From Planctomycetota bacterium (lineage in GTDB: Bacteria > Planctomycetota > Phycisphaerae > WQYP01): a stretch of DNA of 30,599 nt. The notes beneath the pieces are model-generated. The model saw only the letters and a program-made list of their open reading frames with translations. It was not told where the DNA came from and ran no database searches. Position numbers and translations under genes: made by a program. The stretch lies in assembly GCA_021799715.1 (NCBI GenBank), contig JAJYZY010000008.1, positions 1 to 30,599 on the forward strand, read 5' to 3'. Shown piece after piece: positions 6,953-16,298 of this stretch. Positions within the stretch are counted from its first letter, which is position 1. Each line of letters starts with the position of its first letter.

Positions 6953-7858
6953 ATGCCGACTCCTGAAACCACTTCCGTTGATGCCTTCGAACGTTACGTC
7001 GGGGGAAAATGCCTGGTGGCTTGCCACGGAGAAGCATGGCGGGAGATCAAAGCATGGATCATCGCTCTGCCGCGCGCGACAAATATGATCAGCCTGCCCT
7101 CAGTCAGCGAGCCATTTCTGGCGTGGACTATTTCGGGGCACGTAGAATTTAAGGAGCGGGAAGACAATCAGCCCTGGATCACCCATCAGATCAGAAAAGG
7201 TTCATTCTTTCTCACAGCGGGCGGTGCCCCTTACGAATGTCGATGGAAACCAATGTCTTCGGAGCCTTTTGAGGCCATGATGGTATTTCTTGAACTTCCA
7301 CTGCTTGAACGGGCATTGATGCAAGTGTTCGGCGGCGATGCGGTTCATGCCAAATTAAAAGATATATCAGCGTTCACGGATTCGGCTTTAAATTCTCTGA
7401 TGGAATTGTTGCGTACCGAGCTGATGCGCCGCGAAGCCAGCGAACTATTTGTGCAGGGGGTCGCTCAAGCCATTGCCATCCATCTGGCTCGCAATTATGC
7501 CGAGTTAACCCATGACCGCCCCAGCGGCAGTCCATCATTGCCCGGATACAAACTGCGGCAAGTGACGGATTGGATGGTCCGGCACCTGGCCGAGGAATTC
7601 AATCTTGACCTGCTGGCCGCACAGGCAGGTTTAAGCAAATTCTATTTCAACCGTCTTTTTAAAAATGCGATGGGTGTCTCGCCATCGCACCACCATATCG
7701 CGTTACGGATGGAGGAAGCCCGGCGGTTGCTGCGGGAAACGAAGAAAAGTGTGCTGGATATTGCCATGGACGTGGGTTACTCCAATCCCAGCCACTTCGC
7801 GCAGCTTTTCCGCAGAGTTACTGGTCTGTCCCCCCGCGATTACCGACGGCAGCGATAA
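6953..7858 (+). CDS. AraC-family transcriptional regulator
   Basis: A 301-residue regulator. The frame is open back to a GTG at 6923, but I chose the ATG at 6953. Residues 1-180 form a sensor domain with AraC-type N-terminal features (LPSVSEPFLAWTISGHVEF, then IRKGSFFLTAGGAPYECRW). The C-terminal 100 residues form the double helix-turn-helix. The first reads FNLDLLAAQAGLSKFYFNRLFK, and the second reads SVLDIAMDVGYSNPSHFAQL, followed by the family signature FRRVTGLSPRDYRR. The next gene, on the same strand 153 bases downstream, is an aldo/keto reductase. In enterobacteria the AraC-type regulator YqhC controls aldehyde reductases in response to aldehydes, so a similar relationship is a reasonable inference. 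The effector is unknown. Confidence 0.85.
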   Translation: MPTPETTSVDAFERYVGGKCLVACHGEAWREIKAWIIALPRATNMISLPSVSEPFLAWTISGHVEFKEREDNQPWITHQIRKGSFFLTAGGAPYECRWKPMSSEPFEAMMVFLELPLLERALMQVFGGDAVHAKLKDISAFTDSALNSLMELLRTELMRREASELFVQGVAQAIAIHLARNYAELTHDRPSGSPSLPGYKLRQVTDWMVRHLAEEFNLDLLAAQAGLSKFYFNRLFKNAMGVSPSHHHIALRMEEARRLLRETKKSVLDIAMDVGYSNPSHFAQLFRRVTGLSPRDYRRQR

Positions 7859-7870
7859 TCAAAGATTTGA

Positions 7871-9010
<1,140 letters not shown>

Positions 9011-9095
9011 GTTTAAAATGAGCGACCGTTCACAGCCCTGCCCCCATATCGCCCGCCCCGGCCATGCGGTAAACCGATTTTCAACCGTCAGGCTC

Positions 9096-9268
9096 ATGCG
9101 GAAGCATCACGGATGATTGCTCAACGGCGTGTAATTGGTCGACATCCAATTCCATTCGTGACAATCGGCGTCGGTCAGGCCGAACGGAGCCGCGGCGACA
9201 ATTCACGCGGCATTTCGCATACAACTCGACGCTTCCGCATCGAGCTGATGCGCTCCGACAATCCGTTG
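9096..9268. repeat. Long direct repeat, copy 1
   Basis: The first copy of a repeat of about 172 bp. Its last 128 bases (9141-9268) match 9405-9532 with one substitution (A/G near 9178). The first 45 bases are recognisable but diverged by substitutions and one indel. It begins ATGCGGAAGCATCACGG and carries the complementary GCTTCCGCAT near 9231-9240. An 11-bp or near-11-bp inverted repeat therefore brackets most of the unit. Near the right end CGCATC-GAGCT-GATGCG can form a hairpin. No protein is encoded. Confidence 0.9.
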
Positions 9269-9360
9269 GACGCGGCCGGGGTTGATTAACGAGGGACGCC
9301 ATCGGTACTTTTACTCCGTGCCATTACGATTGATGCGCGATACGCGCCGATAATAGCCTG

Positions 9361-9532
9361 ATGCGGAAGCATCACGGTTGTTTGCGGATCGGCGTACGAT
9401 GGCCGACATCCAATTCCATTCGTGACAATCGGCGTCGGTCGGGCCGAACGGAGCCGCGGCGACAATTCACGCGGCATTTCGCATACAACTCGACGCTTCC
9501 GCATCGAGCTGATGCGCTCCGACAATCCGTTG
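9361..9532. repeat. Long direct repeat, copy 2
   Basis: The second copy, 264-265 bases after the first. It starts with GATGCGGAAGC (9360-9370), whose exact complement GCTTCCGCATC lies at 9495-9505. The CGCATC-GAGCT-GATGCG hairpin near the right end is conserved. The palindromic GCCGCGGC core and the hairpins suggest a structured RNA or a small non-autonomous element. It could also be a bidirectional terminator between the convergent flanking genes. Confidence 0.9.
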
Positions 9533-9880
9533 TGGCGGTTACTTAAATTGCATACGAATCGGTAACACGTAATCACGCGCGCAACAATTATGTATCGTGC
9601 CGGCGGCGTGCAGGATAAAATCGTTGCGGAAGCGGCCAAGGTAAATCCCTCCGGCGCGGCGGTGCTTAGCACACGAGCCTGCATCCGGGGCAGCGGCATG
9701 GGGACTTGTCATGACATGGCACCTGTCGAAAAAGCTTGCGGAATGGCGAGCGAAGCGATCGGCGTGAAGGGCTTGTGCGGCGTGATTGCCGAAAATTGCG
9801 ATGGAAAACCCACGCGAGGAACGGATGTCAACGAATCGTGCTTGGCGCTGTTATGGCTTCTTATAGCTGCTTCCACCACA

Positions 9881-10333
9881 TCATTCTGTCACATTTATCG
9901 CCCACCGCACAACCTCGCCGGAGTCTTCATCAATTGTCCATGCGGTGCAAGCATCCGTCTCGCGCGATCCCGCCGGGGTTATCAGATAGATCAAATTCGG
10001 CCATAGCGCGTCGATATCGGTTTGGCTGGGCACCGGCAACCCATCAGGATGCGAGTGATAGATGCCAATAATCATCAAGCCCTGTTGAAGAGCCTGTCTT
10101 TCCGCGCGCATCCAATCCCGCGGATCAATGCGGTATGCCCGCGTCCGTGTTTCGACGGGGGCGGCATTGACGACGGGCATGACGTTAAAAACCGTAATCG
10201 CATTATCCCGCAATTGACCGAAAAGAAAGCCGCATGCCTCATGCGGATAATCCCGTCGGGCGTGATCCCGCACCGCGGATAAAAGACGGGGAGAAATATG
10301 GAGTATTTGTTTCAGATGCGCCATGGGAATCAT
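9881..10333 (-). CDS. JAMM/M67-family zinc metallopeptidase (Mov34/MPN/PAD-1 type)
   Basis: A 150-residue zinc isopeptidase-like protein. The JAMM metal site is complete: Glu32 (PHEACGFLFG), His93 and His95 (YHSHPDG), Ser103 and Asp106 (PSQTD), with the required seven residues between the second His and the Ser. Bacterial relatives remove C-terminal amino acids from ubiquitin-like sulfur carriers (for example Mec+ acting on CysO) or process other small modifiers. The frame is open to 10744, but the GGAGG at about 10338-10342 and the homology point to the ATG at 10333 (10336 is adjacent). It is divergent from the c-di-GMP gene, 111 bases away. A rhodanese follows that gene, so a sulfur-transfer role is tempting. 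No E1-like or sulfur-carrier gene is visible, so that remains inference. Confidence 0.85.
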   Translation of the reverse strand: MIPMAHLKQILHISPRLLSAVRDHARRDYPHEACGFLFGQLRDNAITVFNVMPVVNAAPVETRTRAYRIDPRDWMRAERQALQQGLMIIGIYHSHPDGLPVPSQTDIDALWPNLIYLITPAGSRETDACTAWTIDEDSGEVVRWAINVTE

Positions 10334-10444
10334 CATTCCTCCGCTTGCAACAAAACCGTGGGCCAATAGAATATAGATGAAGTTCAATTTGCTGTCTCTT
10401 CGGGACGAGAGACCGGCGGGATAACCATGCGGTGGAGTCGCGTC

Positions 10445-13400
10445 ATGCAGGACGGTTTGTCTGACATTCACCAACTCGCCGAATTGCTCCGCTTGAGTGA
10501 TCAAGAGCAGGCGGCCCTGAACCGCCATGCACCCGCGCTGACCGGACATGTTGCGGCATTCACCGATCATTTTTACAACTGGCTGGGATCCGTGCCTGCG
10601 ACGGCGAAATTTCTTTCTCCATTGCCGCGGGAGCAGTTGGATCGTCTCAAACGGCAGCTCGGCGAGCATTACCGCATGATGCTTTCCGAACATGTTGACA
10701 CGCAGCGCGCTGAAAAACTCGCTGCTCTGGGGCAGCTTCATCATCGATTGGGCTTGTCGATTTCATGGATTTCCGCATCGTATGCCCTTTTCGCCCAGGA
10801 ATTGAACCGCATTCTGCTGGAAATTCCCGCCGCAGATCGCGAAATTCTGCGCAATGCCATTTATAAGCGACTGCATCTTGATGAAGGATGGCATCTGGCG
10901 GGTTATCGGCGGGCACATCTGGCGGGAATTCAGTTGCGTGACGGATTTTATGAAGCCATACGCATTACCAATCAGGTGTTAAGCAGCCACGCTTCCGTAT
11001 CCGCGCTGCTTCATCACGTCGCGCGCACACTTCAGAAGCATTTGAAACTTCCGTTGGTATGGGTGGGAACGGTTGATCAATATACCAAATGGGTGCATAT
11101 CCGGGCCGCGGCAGGTCCGGCGAAAAATTATGCACGAAAACTTCGGATATACAGCCAACCAACACGAGCGGAGGGGCGCGGGCCTGCCGGAACTGCACTG
11201 GCAACCGGCCAATTGGTGATAACGGACTGGAAGGAGGCAAATCCCGCATACTTGCCATGGCTGGAGAGAATTCGCCACTTTGGCGTGACCGGCAGCATGG
11301 GTGCCCCATTTAAAACCAAAGATGGGCAGGCGGGACTTCTAATGATCTACAGTTCCGATGCGTCCCCCATTCCCGCCGGCGCCGAGGAACTGCTTACGCG
11401 GCTGGCCGCGGATATTGGCGTGGCCTTGACGCGGATAAAAACCGATCGCACGCTCAAGCGATTGGAGAGCTATCAACATGCTCTGGAGCAGGCCAACTGC
11501 ATGTTGTTGACTGATCCAAGCCCGGAAGAAATATATCGGTCGTTGTCCAGGATTATATTAGAATACACCGATGCAATTCTGGCTTATGTCAGCGTGGTGG
11601 ATGCGGAGAAAAAATGCGCCCACATTGTCAGCGGCGGCTCACTGGATGGCGCGCCACTGCCCGGAACGGTCAGTGTTGATCCGACAGAACCCGAAGGCTG
11701 GGGCGTTACCGGACAGGTCTACAGACTCAATGCGCCAGTTACCATTCTTGATGCCACAGATGATCCGCATCTGGCACCCTGGATCGAAAACGTCAAACGG
11801 TACCGGCAAGGGAGTTTCGCGGGCTTTCCAATCCACTCGGTGAATGGTCATCCGGAAGCGGTGCTGGTGGTGGCAGCGCGGCAGAGAAGCTATTTTACCC
11901 CTGATATTCAAAAACTCCTGGCGCAATTGGTTAACAACACCAGCGCGGCGCTGGAATCGCACCGGCAACATCGGCAACTGGAATACATGGGCATTCATGA
12001 TCCCCTTACCGGCTTGCCAAACCGAACCTATTTTGAAAAAGCAACCATTGCCTCATTGGGGAGGGTTGATCGAACCGGCAATTTTCTGGCTATTGGAATT
12101 ATGGACCTGGATCATTTCAAGGAAACCAATGATACACTGGGCCATGCCGCCGGCGACGATCTGCTGAAAACCGTTGCCGGCCGGCTGATCGGTGCCCTGC
12201 GCGCCGGTGATTCCGCAGCGCGACTGGGCGGCGATGAATTCGGCATTCTTCTGAATTTAAAGGCACCGGAAGATTTAACCGAGGCGGCCAATCGGGTTCT
12301 GGATGCGGTACAGAAACCGATTCAATGGGGCGATGAAACAATATTCGTCGCCGCACGGCTCGGATTGACGGTATATCCATTGGACCGGGCGGATCGAACC
12401 GGTTTACTGCGCCATGCGGATGCGGCACTTTACAACGCCAAAGAAGGACAAAATCCGATTCAGATATTTGAATCCGCGCTGGCGGAACGAATCGAGAAGC
12501 GTTTTCATATTCGACAGAACTTCCCGGCGGCCCTGGCGGCGGGAAAAATAGAATGCTTTTTCCAGCCGCAGGCCAATATGCGAACCGGCGTGCTGGAGGG
12601 AGTCGAACTGCTGACCCGCTGGCGCCATGGAGATTCCTGGATATCTCCCGGCGAATTTATACCCATCATTGAAAGCGATCCCAGCCTGATCCGTGACCTG
12701 GATCGATTCGTCATCTCCCAGGCCCTGACCCTGCGCAAAATAATGCGGGCCAACGGAATCCATGTTGCCATCAGCGTCAATATCGGAGCGACACATTTAT
12801 TGCGGCCCGATTTTCTCAGTGATCTGGATAAACTCATCGGCACATCCGGGGATCATTCATTTCTTACATTGGAAATTACCGAAGGTTCCGCCCTGAAAAA
12901 TCTTCCCCTGGCCGTTTCCCGTCTGGCCGCAATCAACGCGCGCGGCTTATCAACAAGCCTGGATGATTTTGGCACCGGATATGCTTCGTTGCTCTACGCC
13001 GCTTCCCTGCCGGTGCGCGAATTGAAGCTGGGGCAGGAATTTATCCGCGGTTTATTGAAGAATCCATCGCATCTGGCCGTGGCCATTTCCACCATACAAT
13101 TCGCCCGCATTTCCCAAATTTCCCTGATTGCCGAGGGCGTGGAGACTCAACAGGCGTTTGAGACATGGCTGCGCCTCGGCGGAGAACGCATTCAAGGTGA
13201 TTTACTGGCCCCTGCCATGCCGATAATGGATTTTCTATCCTGGTCTCGTCAGCCCCATGTCACCAAAAACAGCCAGCCGCCCGTGTATCCTGCCGAAGAC
13301 CACCCACTGCTGGCAATGCAGGCCGGACGGTTCCGACAATCACCCCCGGAACCGGGAATGGTATTGTCATCGGACGGCGATCAAACCCATTGGCCGGTGC

Positions 13401-13636
13401 CGGAGTTCAAGCACTGTCCACTGACGCACTGGTTTGAGAGTCGCCGTAATTGCCATGGCGGATTAGCGGCATTTCAGATTGCTGATACCGAACACCGCAG
13501 GCTTCATCAATGCCACGACCACAATCCCGATGTGGGAACAAACGGTTATTGGATGCATTGGACACAGCAATTTGACGACCTGGTAATCGCAATCGACAAT
13601 GAATTGCTCCACAACGGAGAACAAGCGTATACTTAA
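10445..13636 (+). CDS. Globin-like/GAF/GAF/GGDEF/EAL/CZB-like c-di-GMP turnover protein
   Basis: A 1063-residue cytoplasmic signalling protein. I chose the ATG at 10445 because GGTGGAG lies seven bases upstream. The ATG at 10427 is the alternative. In order it carries a helical globin-coupled-sensor-like domain (about 10-160, with candidate haem ligand His99 or His100 in LHHRLGLSISW), a first GAF (about 178-330), a second GAF (about 345-515), GGDEF (from HDPLTGLPNR at 518, active site RLGGDEFG near 593), EAL (about 685-935) and a CZB-like tail. The EAL domain reads ELL rather than EAL but keeps the key acidic, Asn, Lys and Gln positions (SVNIG, LEITEG, DDFGTGY, ELKLG, AEGVE, IQG). The Asp after the catalytic Lys is Gly. 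Both synthesis and hydrolysis of c-di-GMP are plausible. The tail has HCPLTHWF near 988 and EHRRLH near 1015, matching Cys and His-x3-His of zinc-binding CZB domains. Confidence 0.85.
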   Translation: MQDGLSDIHQLAELLRLSDQEQAALNRHAPALTGHVAAFTDHFYNWLGSVPATAKFLSPLPREQLDRLKRQLGEHYRMMLSEHVDTQRAEKLAALGQLHHRLGLSISWISASYALFAQELNRILLEIPAADREILRNAIYKRLHLDEGWHLAGYRRAHLAGIQLRDGFYEAIRITNQVLSSHASVSALLHHVARTLQKHLKLPLVWVGTVDQYTKWVHIRAAAGPAKNYARKLRIYSQPTRAEGRGPAGTALATGQLVITDWKEANPAYLPWLERIRHFGVTGSMGAPFKTKDGQAGLLMIYSSDASPIPAGAEELLTRLAADIGVALTRIKTDRTLKRLESYQHALEQANCMLLTDPSPEEIYRSLSRIILEYTDAILAYVSVVDAEKKCAHIVSGGSLDGAPLPGTVSVDPTEPEGWGVTGQVYRLNAPVTILDATDDPHLAPWIENVKRYRQGSFAGFPIHSVNGHPEAVLVVAARQRSYFTPDIQKLLAQLVNNTSAALESHRQHRQLEYMGIHDPLTGLPNRTYFEKATIASLGRVDRTGNFLAIGIMDLDHFKETNDTLGHAAGDDLLKTVAGRLIGALRAGDSAARLGGDEFGILLNLKAPEDLTEAANRVLDAVQKPIQWGDETIFVAARLGLTVYPLDRADRTGLLRHADAALYNAKEGQNPIQIFESALAERIEKRFHIRQNFPAALAAGKIECFFQPQANMRTGVLEGVELLTRWRHGDSWISPGEFIPIIESDPSLIRDLDRFVISQALTLRKIMRANGIHVAISVNIGATHLLRPDFLSDLDKLIGTSGDHSFLTLEITEGSALKNLPLAVSRLAAINARGLSTSLDDFGTGYASLLYAASLPVRELKLGQEFIRGLLKNPSHLAVAISTIQFARISQISLIAEGVETQQAFETWLRLGGERIQGDLLAPAMPIMDFLSWSRQPHVTKNSQPPVYPAEDHPLLAMQAGRFRQSPPEPGMVLSSDGDQTHWPVPEFKHCPLTHWFESRRNCHGGLAAFQIADTEHRRLHQCHDHNPDVGTNGYWMHWTQQFDDLVIAIDNELLHNGEQAYT

Positions 13637-13698
13637 ATCAAGCGACCTTCACGACGGAAGATAGGCCGCGATGCTGGTATTACCATGGAGAACAACCC

Positions 13699-14097
13699 AT
13701 GAAAGGTTCAAGGCCGGATCATCACACACCACACAGTGCGGGTGCCTCAGATATGAAATTAAATATTGATCCGAATTGGGAGATTCACCCGCATGACGTC
13801 AAGAAGCTCAAACAATCCGAAGCCGAGGTACTCATATTGGATGTGCGGCAACAAAAAGAATGGGATCACACACGCATTGAAGGTGCCGTGCTTATTCCGC
13901 TGGATCAACTACCGCAACGCCTGGCAGAATTGCAACAGTGGCGCGGCAAGCGCATTGTGGTGCATTGCCACCACGGCGCGCGATCTTTACGAGCGACGGC
14001 GTGGTTGCGGCAAGCGGGCTTTGAGCAGGCTCATTCGATGGCCGGAGGCATAGAGGCGTGGAGTTTACTGGTGGATCCCAACGTCCGACGATATTAG
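13699..14097 (+). CDS. Rhodanese-like sulfurtransferase
   Basis: A single-domain rhodanese of 132 residues. It probably transfers sulfane sulfur through a cysteine persulfide in the cytoplasm. The start ATG has GGAG seven bases upstream. An internal ATG at 13753 would shorten it by 18 residues and begin nearer the domain. The fold signature is present: VLILDVRQQKEWDHTRIEGAVLIPL (about 44-68), then the active-site loop VVHCHHGARS with catalytic Cys90, and a WLRQAGFEQAHSMAGGIEAW end. The CxxGxR loop is intact, with His at both variable positions. It lies 62 bases after the c-di-GMP gene and may be co-transcribed. The convergent neighbour is yidC. Confidence 0.9.
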   Translation: MKGSRPDHHTPHSAGASDMKLNIDPNWEIHPHDVKKLKQSEAEVLILDVRQQKEWDHTRIEGAVLIPLDQLPQRLAELQQWRGKRIVVHCHHGARSLRATAWLRQAGFEQAHSMAGGIEAWSLLVDPNVRRY

Positions 14098-14273
14098 CGC
14101 AGCCATGGATGCCGCACGGCGCATCGGCGGCGGCGCAATGGCAAGAGCCTGCCCGGATATAATTCCGCCGAGGTTGTACAGCGAAGCTTTGGAAACCCAG
14201 GGTTGGTTGGCCGGCGTGTCCATGAAAAATAAGAAGTTCTTGATGCGCAGGCCCTGCCTGTCGTTGCCGGGCG

Positions 14274-16229
14274 CTACTTTTTACGGTCTATAACCGTGTC
14301 GGCCAATGCTTGCCGGGCTTCCACCCGTTTAAGATGTCGGCGTACCAGCGTTGTATCAATCAGACCGCCCAAAGTGCTGGCACAAATATACAGATTCAAG
14401 CCTGAGGGGGCATTGTATAAAAACAGCGGGAAAAGAATAACCATAAACTGTGAGATTTTCTGCGTTTGCGCCTGCTGTGGATCGGTTGGCGTGGGTGCCA
14501 GCCTCATTTGGAAGCGCATCTGGAAGAAAAACACGATTCCCAATAACACGGGCAGGAGGTTAATGGAGATAAAATCCTGTCCGTGGTAGGTGTATCCCAG
14601 GAACCAGACAGAAAATGGCGTATGAAAGGTGGCCAGCGTATCCGGGTTGGCCAGATCAGTAATCCATCCGGGAATAAAGCCCGCCTGCCGCAGGTCAATA
14701 TCTACCGCCAGCCCGGAATACAGGGCGATCCAAATTGGCATCTGCAGCAGCATGGGCAAACAGCCCAGGACACTGGCGGCCGGGTTGATATTGCGTTCTT
14801 TGTACAATGCCATGATTTCCGCCTGCTGGCGTTGTTTATCTTTGGCGAATTTGGCGCGGATGCGGTCCATCTCCGGTTGCACTTTGGCCATCTTGCGCTG
14901 CATGGTGGCCATGTTCACCTGTCCCCAGCGTGTCAGGGGATGCAGCAGCAAACGCACTGCCAGCACCAGAATCATGATCGCCACACCGTAATTACCCACG
15001 ATGTAATGATGAATTAAATCCAGAATTTTCAGAATAATCAGCGACAGCCAGGAGAATGTGCAGAACGCGCAGTAGCTTCCCCGGCCAAAATCAATGACCG
15101 CCAGATATTTGTACAGATGATATTGATATGCGGGCGTGCCGGGATTCGCCTTGGCGGAACCGATTAGAATGGATCGTTTCAGCGGCCCCATATACACCGC
15201 CAGGGGCATAGCGGTTTCAGCGTGCGCGCCCAGCAGCAGATTTTTACTTGTAACGCGCACCGCCAGCACGCCGCGCGGATTGGCCTGATCCGCTTCGGGA
15301 TCCACCCGTTCCAGCGTGGCGGATTTCAGATAATTGATCGCGGGAATCGCACTGCCATTATCCAGCGGAAGGGTTTTTACAGGTCCATACGGCAGGGGAC
15401 GCATGATGCTGGTGAAGAAACGGTTGGATGATGCAATCCACAGCAGGCGGTTCTGCCCGGTAAAATCGCCCAGCGGAACCGGACGCACATCGGCCGCCAG
15501 CAACGGCTGGACCCCCGGATGAGGAAAGCCTGACGTATCGAGATATTTACTCGCGGCGCGATACCCGGTACACCAGAATGTCCGCAAGTCCGCTTCACGG
15601 TCCAACTGCGGCAGGTTTGTCGGCCCCAGCATGCGCACGCGAATGGTTTCAGGCTTGCCCGTCAGATTTTCGATGTCCTGGGTGATGGTAACCTGGTAAT
15701 CCCGCGGATTAATCCGGAAAATCTTCTTCAACAAGACAAGCGGCTTGTTGTGGCTGTCGTCCAGTTGCAGTTCCAGCACGGCTTTCGTGGAGCCGGGCTT
15801 TACCGGTTCTGCATACGACCACGCCAAGTCCCCGACATTATACTTTGCGCCGTTCACGGTAATTTCCCGCGTGGAATAGGGCAGCGGTGATCCCGGCCGG
15901 TTTGTCATCAGCAAAAGCGGCTTGGAAGAATTAACCGACTCGCGATATTGCAGGGCATTGAGTTCCACGCGCTTGATACCCGCCGAAACGTTATCAACCC
16001 ATAGCGCCAGGAGAAAATTTTTACCGTCAGCCGGGGCGCTTGATCCCAGGCGCACGATCTGTGCGGGAACGGCCTTAATCGCTTCGATTCTCGGCCCATT
16101 GGCGCTCTGTCGACTTGGGGCGGGGACCGGTGCCTTATGTTTGCCGAAAAAGTGCCCCATAATTAACTGCATGCCGATGCCGGCAATCAGGGCGATCAGC
16201 ACAAGCTGGATGATTTTTTTTATATCCAT
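14274..16229 (-). CDS. yidC: Membrane protein insertase YidC
   Basis: An inner-membrane insertase of 651 residues that places proteins in the membrane with or without SecYEG. It has the long Gram-negative architecture: an N-terminal anchor (about 5-25), a large periplasmic beta-sandwich domain (about 50-370, including NPRDYQVTITQDIENLTG), and a C-terminal Oxa1 core. The core begins at GNYGVAIMILVLAVRLLLHPLT, with the conserved hydrophilic-groove Arg, continues through a charged coiled loop (MQRKMAKVQPEMDRIRAKF), and ends with helices around LGCLPMLLQMPIWIALY, INLLPVLLGIVFFFQMRFQM and FPLFLYNAPSGLNLYI. A basic tail follows. The start has GGAAAG upstream. The upstream genes on the same strand are a metallophosphoesterase and yidD. 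The usual rnpA and rpmH are absent. Confidence 0.95.
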   Translation of the reverse strand: MDIKKIIQLVLIALIAGIGMQLIMGHFFGKHKAPVPAPSRQSANGPRIEAIKAVPAQIVRLGSSAPADGKNFLLALWVDNVSAGIKRVELNALQYRESVNSSKPLLLMTNRPGSPLPYSTREITVNGAKYNVGDLAWSYAEPVKPGSTKAVLELQLDDSHNKPLVLLKKIFRINPRDYQVTITQDIENLTGKPETIRVRMLGPTNLPQLDREADLRTFWCTGYRAASKYLDTSGFPHPGVQPLLAADVRPVPLGDFTGQNRLLWIASSNRFFTSIMRPLPYGPVKTLPLDNGSAIPAINYLKSATLERVDPEADQANPRGVLAVRVTSKNLLLGAHAETAMPLAVYMGPLKRSILIGSAKANPGTPAYQYHLYKYLAVIDFGRGSYCAFCTFSWLSLIILKILDLIHHYIVGNYGVAIMILVLAVRLLLHPLTRWGQVNMATMQRKMAKVQPEMDRIRAKFAKDKQRQQAEIMALYKERNINPAASVLGCLPMLLQMPIWIALYSGLAVDIDLRQAGFIPGWITDLANPDTLATFHTPFSVWFLGYTYHGQDFISINLLPVLLGIVFFFQMRFQMRLAPTPTDPQQAQTQKISQFMVILFPLFLYNAPSGLNLYICASTLGGLIDTTLVRRHLKRVEARQALADTVIDRKK

Positions 16230-16298
16230 AATCTTTCCATTGCTTTACGTGAGGTTAATGCCGCTCTCTTGCAGCGCGATCGGCGTGGTCGGGAACGC

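Larger units (their letters stand above)
9011..9880. other. 870-base region without a convincing gene
   Basis: This gap lies between the convergent aldo/keto reductase and JAMM genes. It carries the two copies of a long direct repeat described separately. Reading frames exist on both strands (the longest are 9590-10006 plus and 9286-9699 minus), but none has a recognisable motif or ribosome binding site. The first runs antisense into the JAMM gene. No tRNA-like fold, obvious promoter or terminator was seen outside the repeats. The stretch 9533-9880 looks like decayed or non-coding DNA. Confidence 0.6.

Noticed and set aside
9096..9532. CRISPR-like array
   Set aside because: Only two units, each far longer than a CRISPR repeat, and no cas genes nearby.
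9590..10006. 138-codon plus-strand frame in the repeat region
   Set aside because: No ribosome binding site, no known motif, and its 3' end runs antisense into the well-supported JAMM gene.
10334..10744. Long N-terminal extension of the JAMM reading frame
   Set aside because: It overlaps the start of the c-di-GMP gene on the other strand, encodes no recognisable domain, and a GGAGG with the ATG at 10333 gives a better start.
14105..14293. 62-codon frame after the rhodanese
   Set aside because: No ribosome binding site or motif, and it runs into the 3' end of yidC on the other strand.
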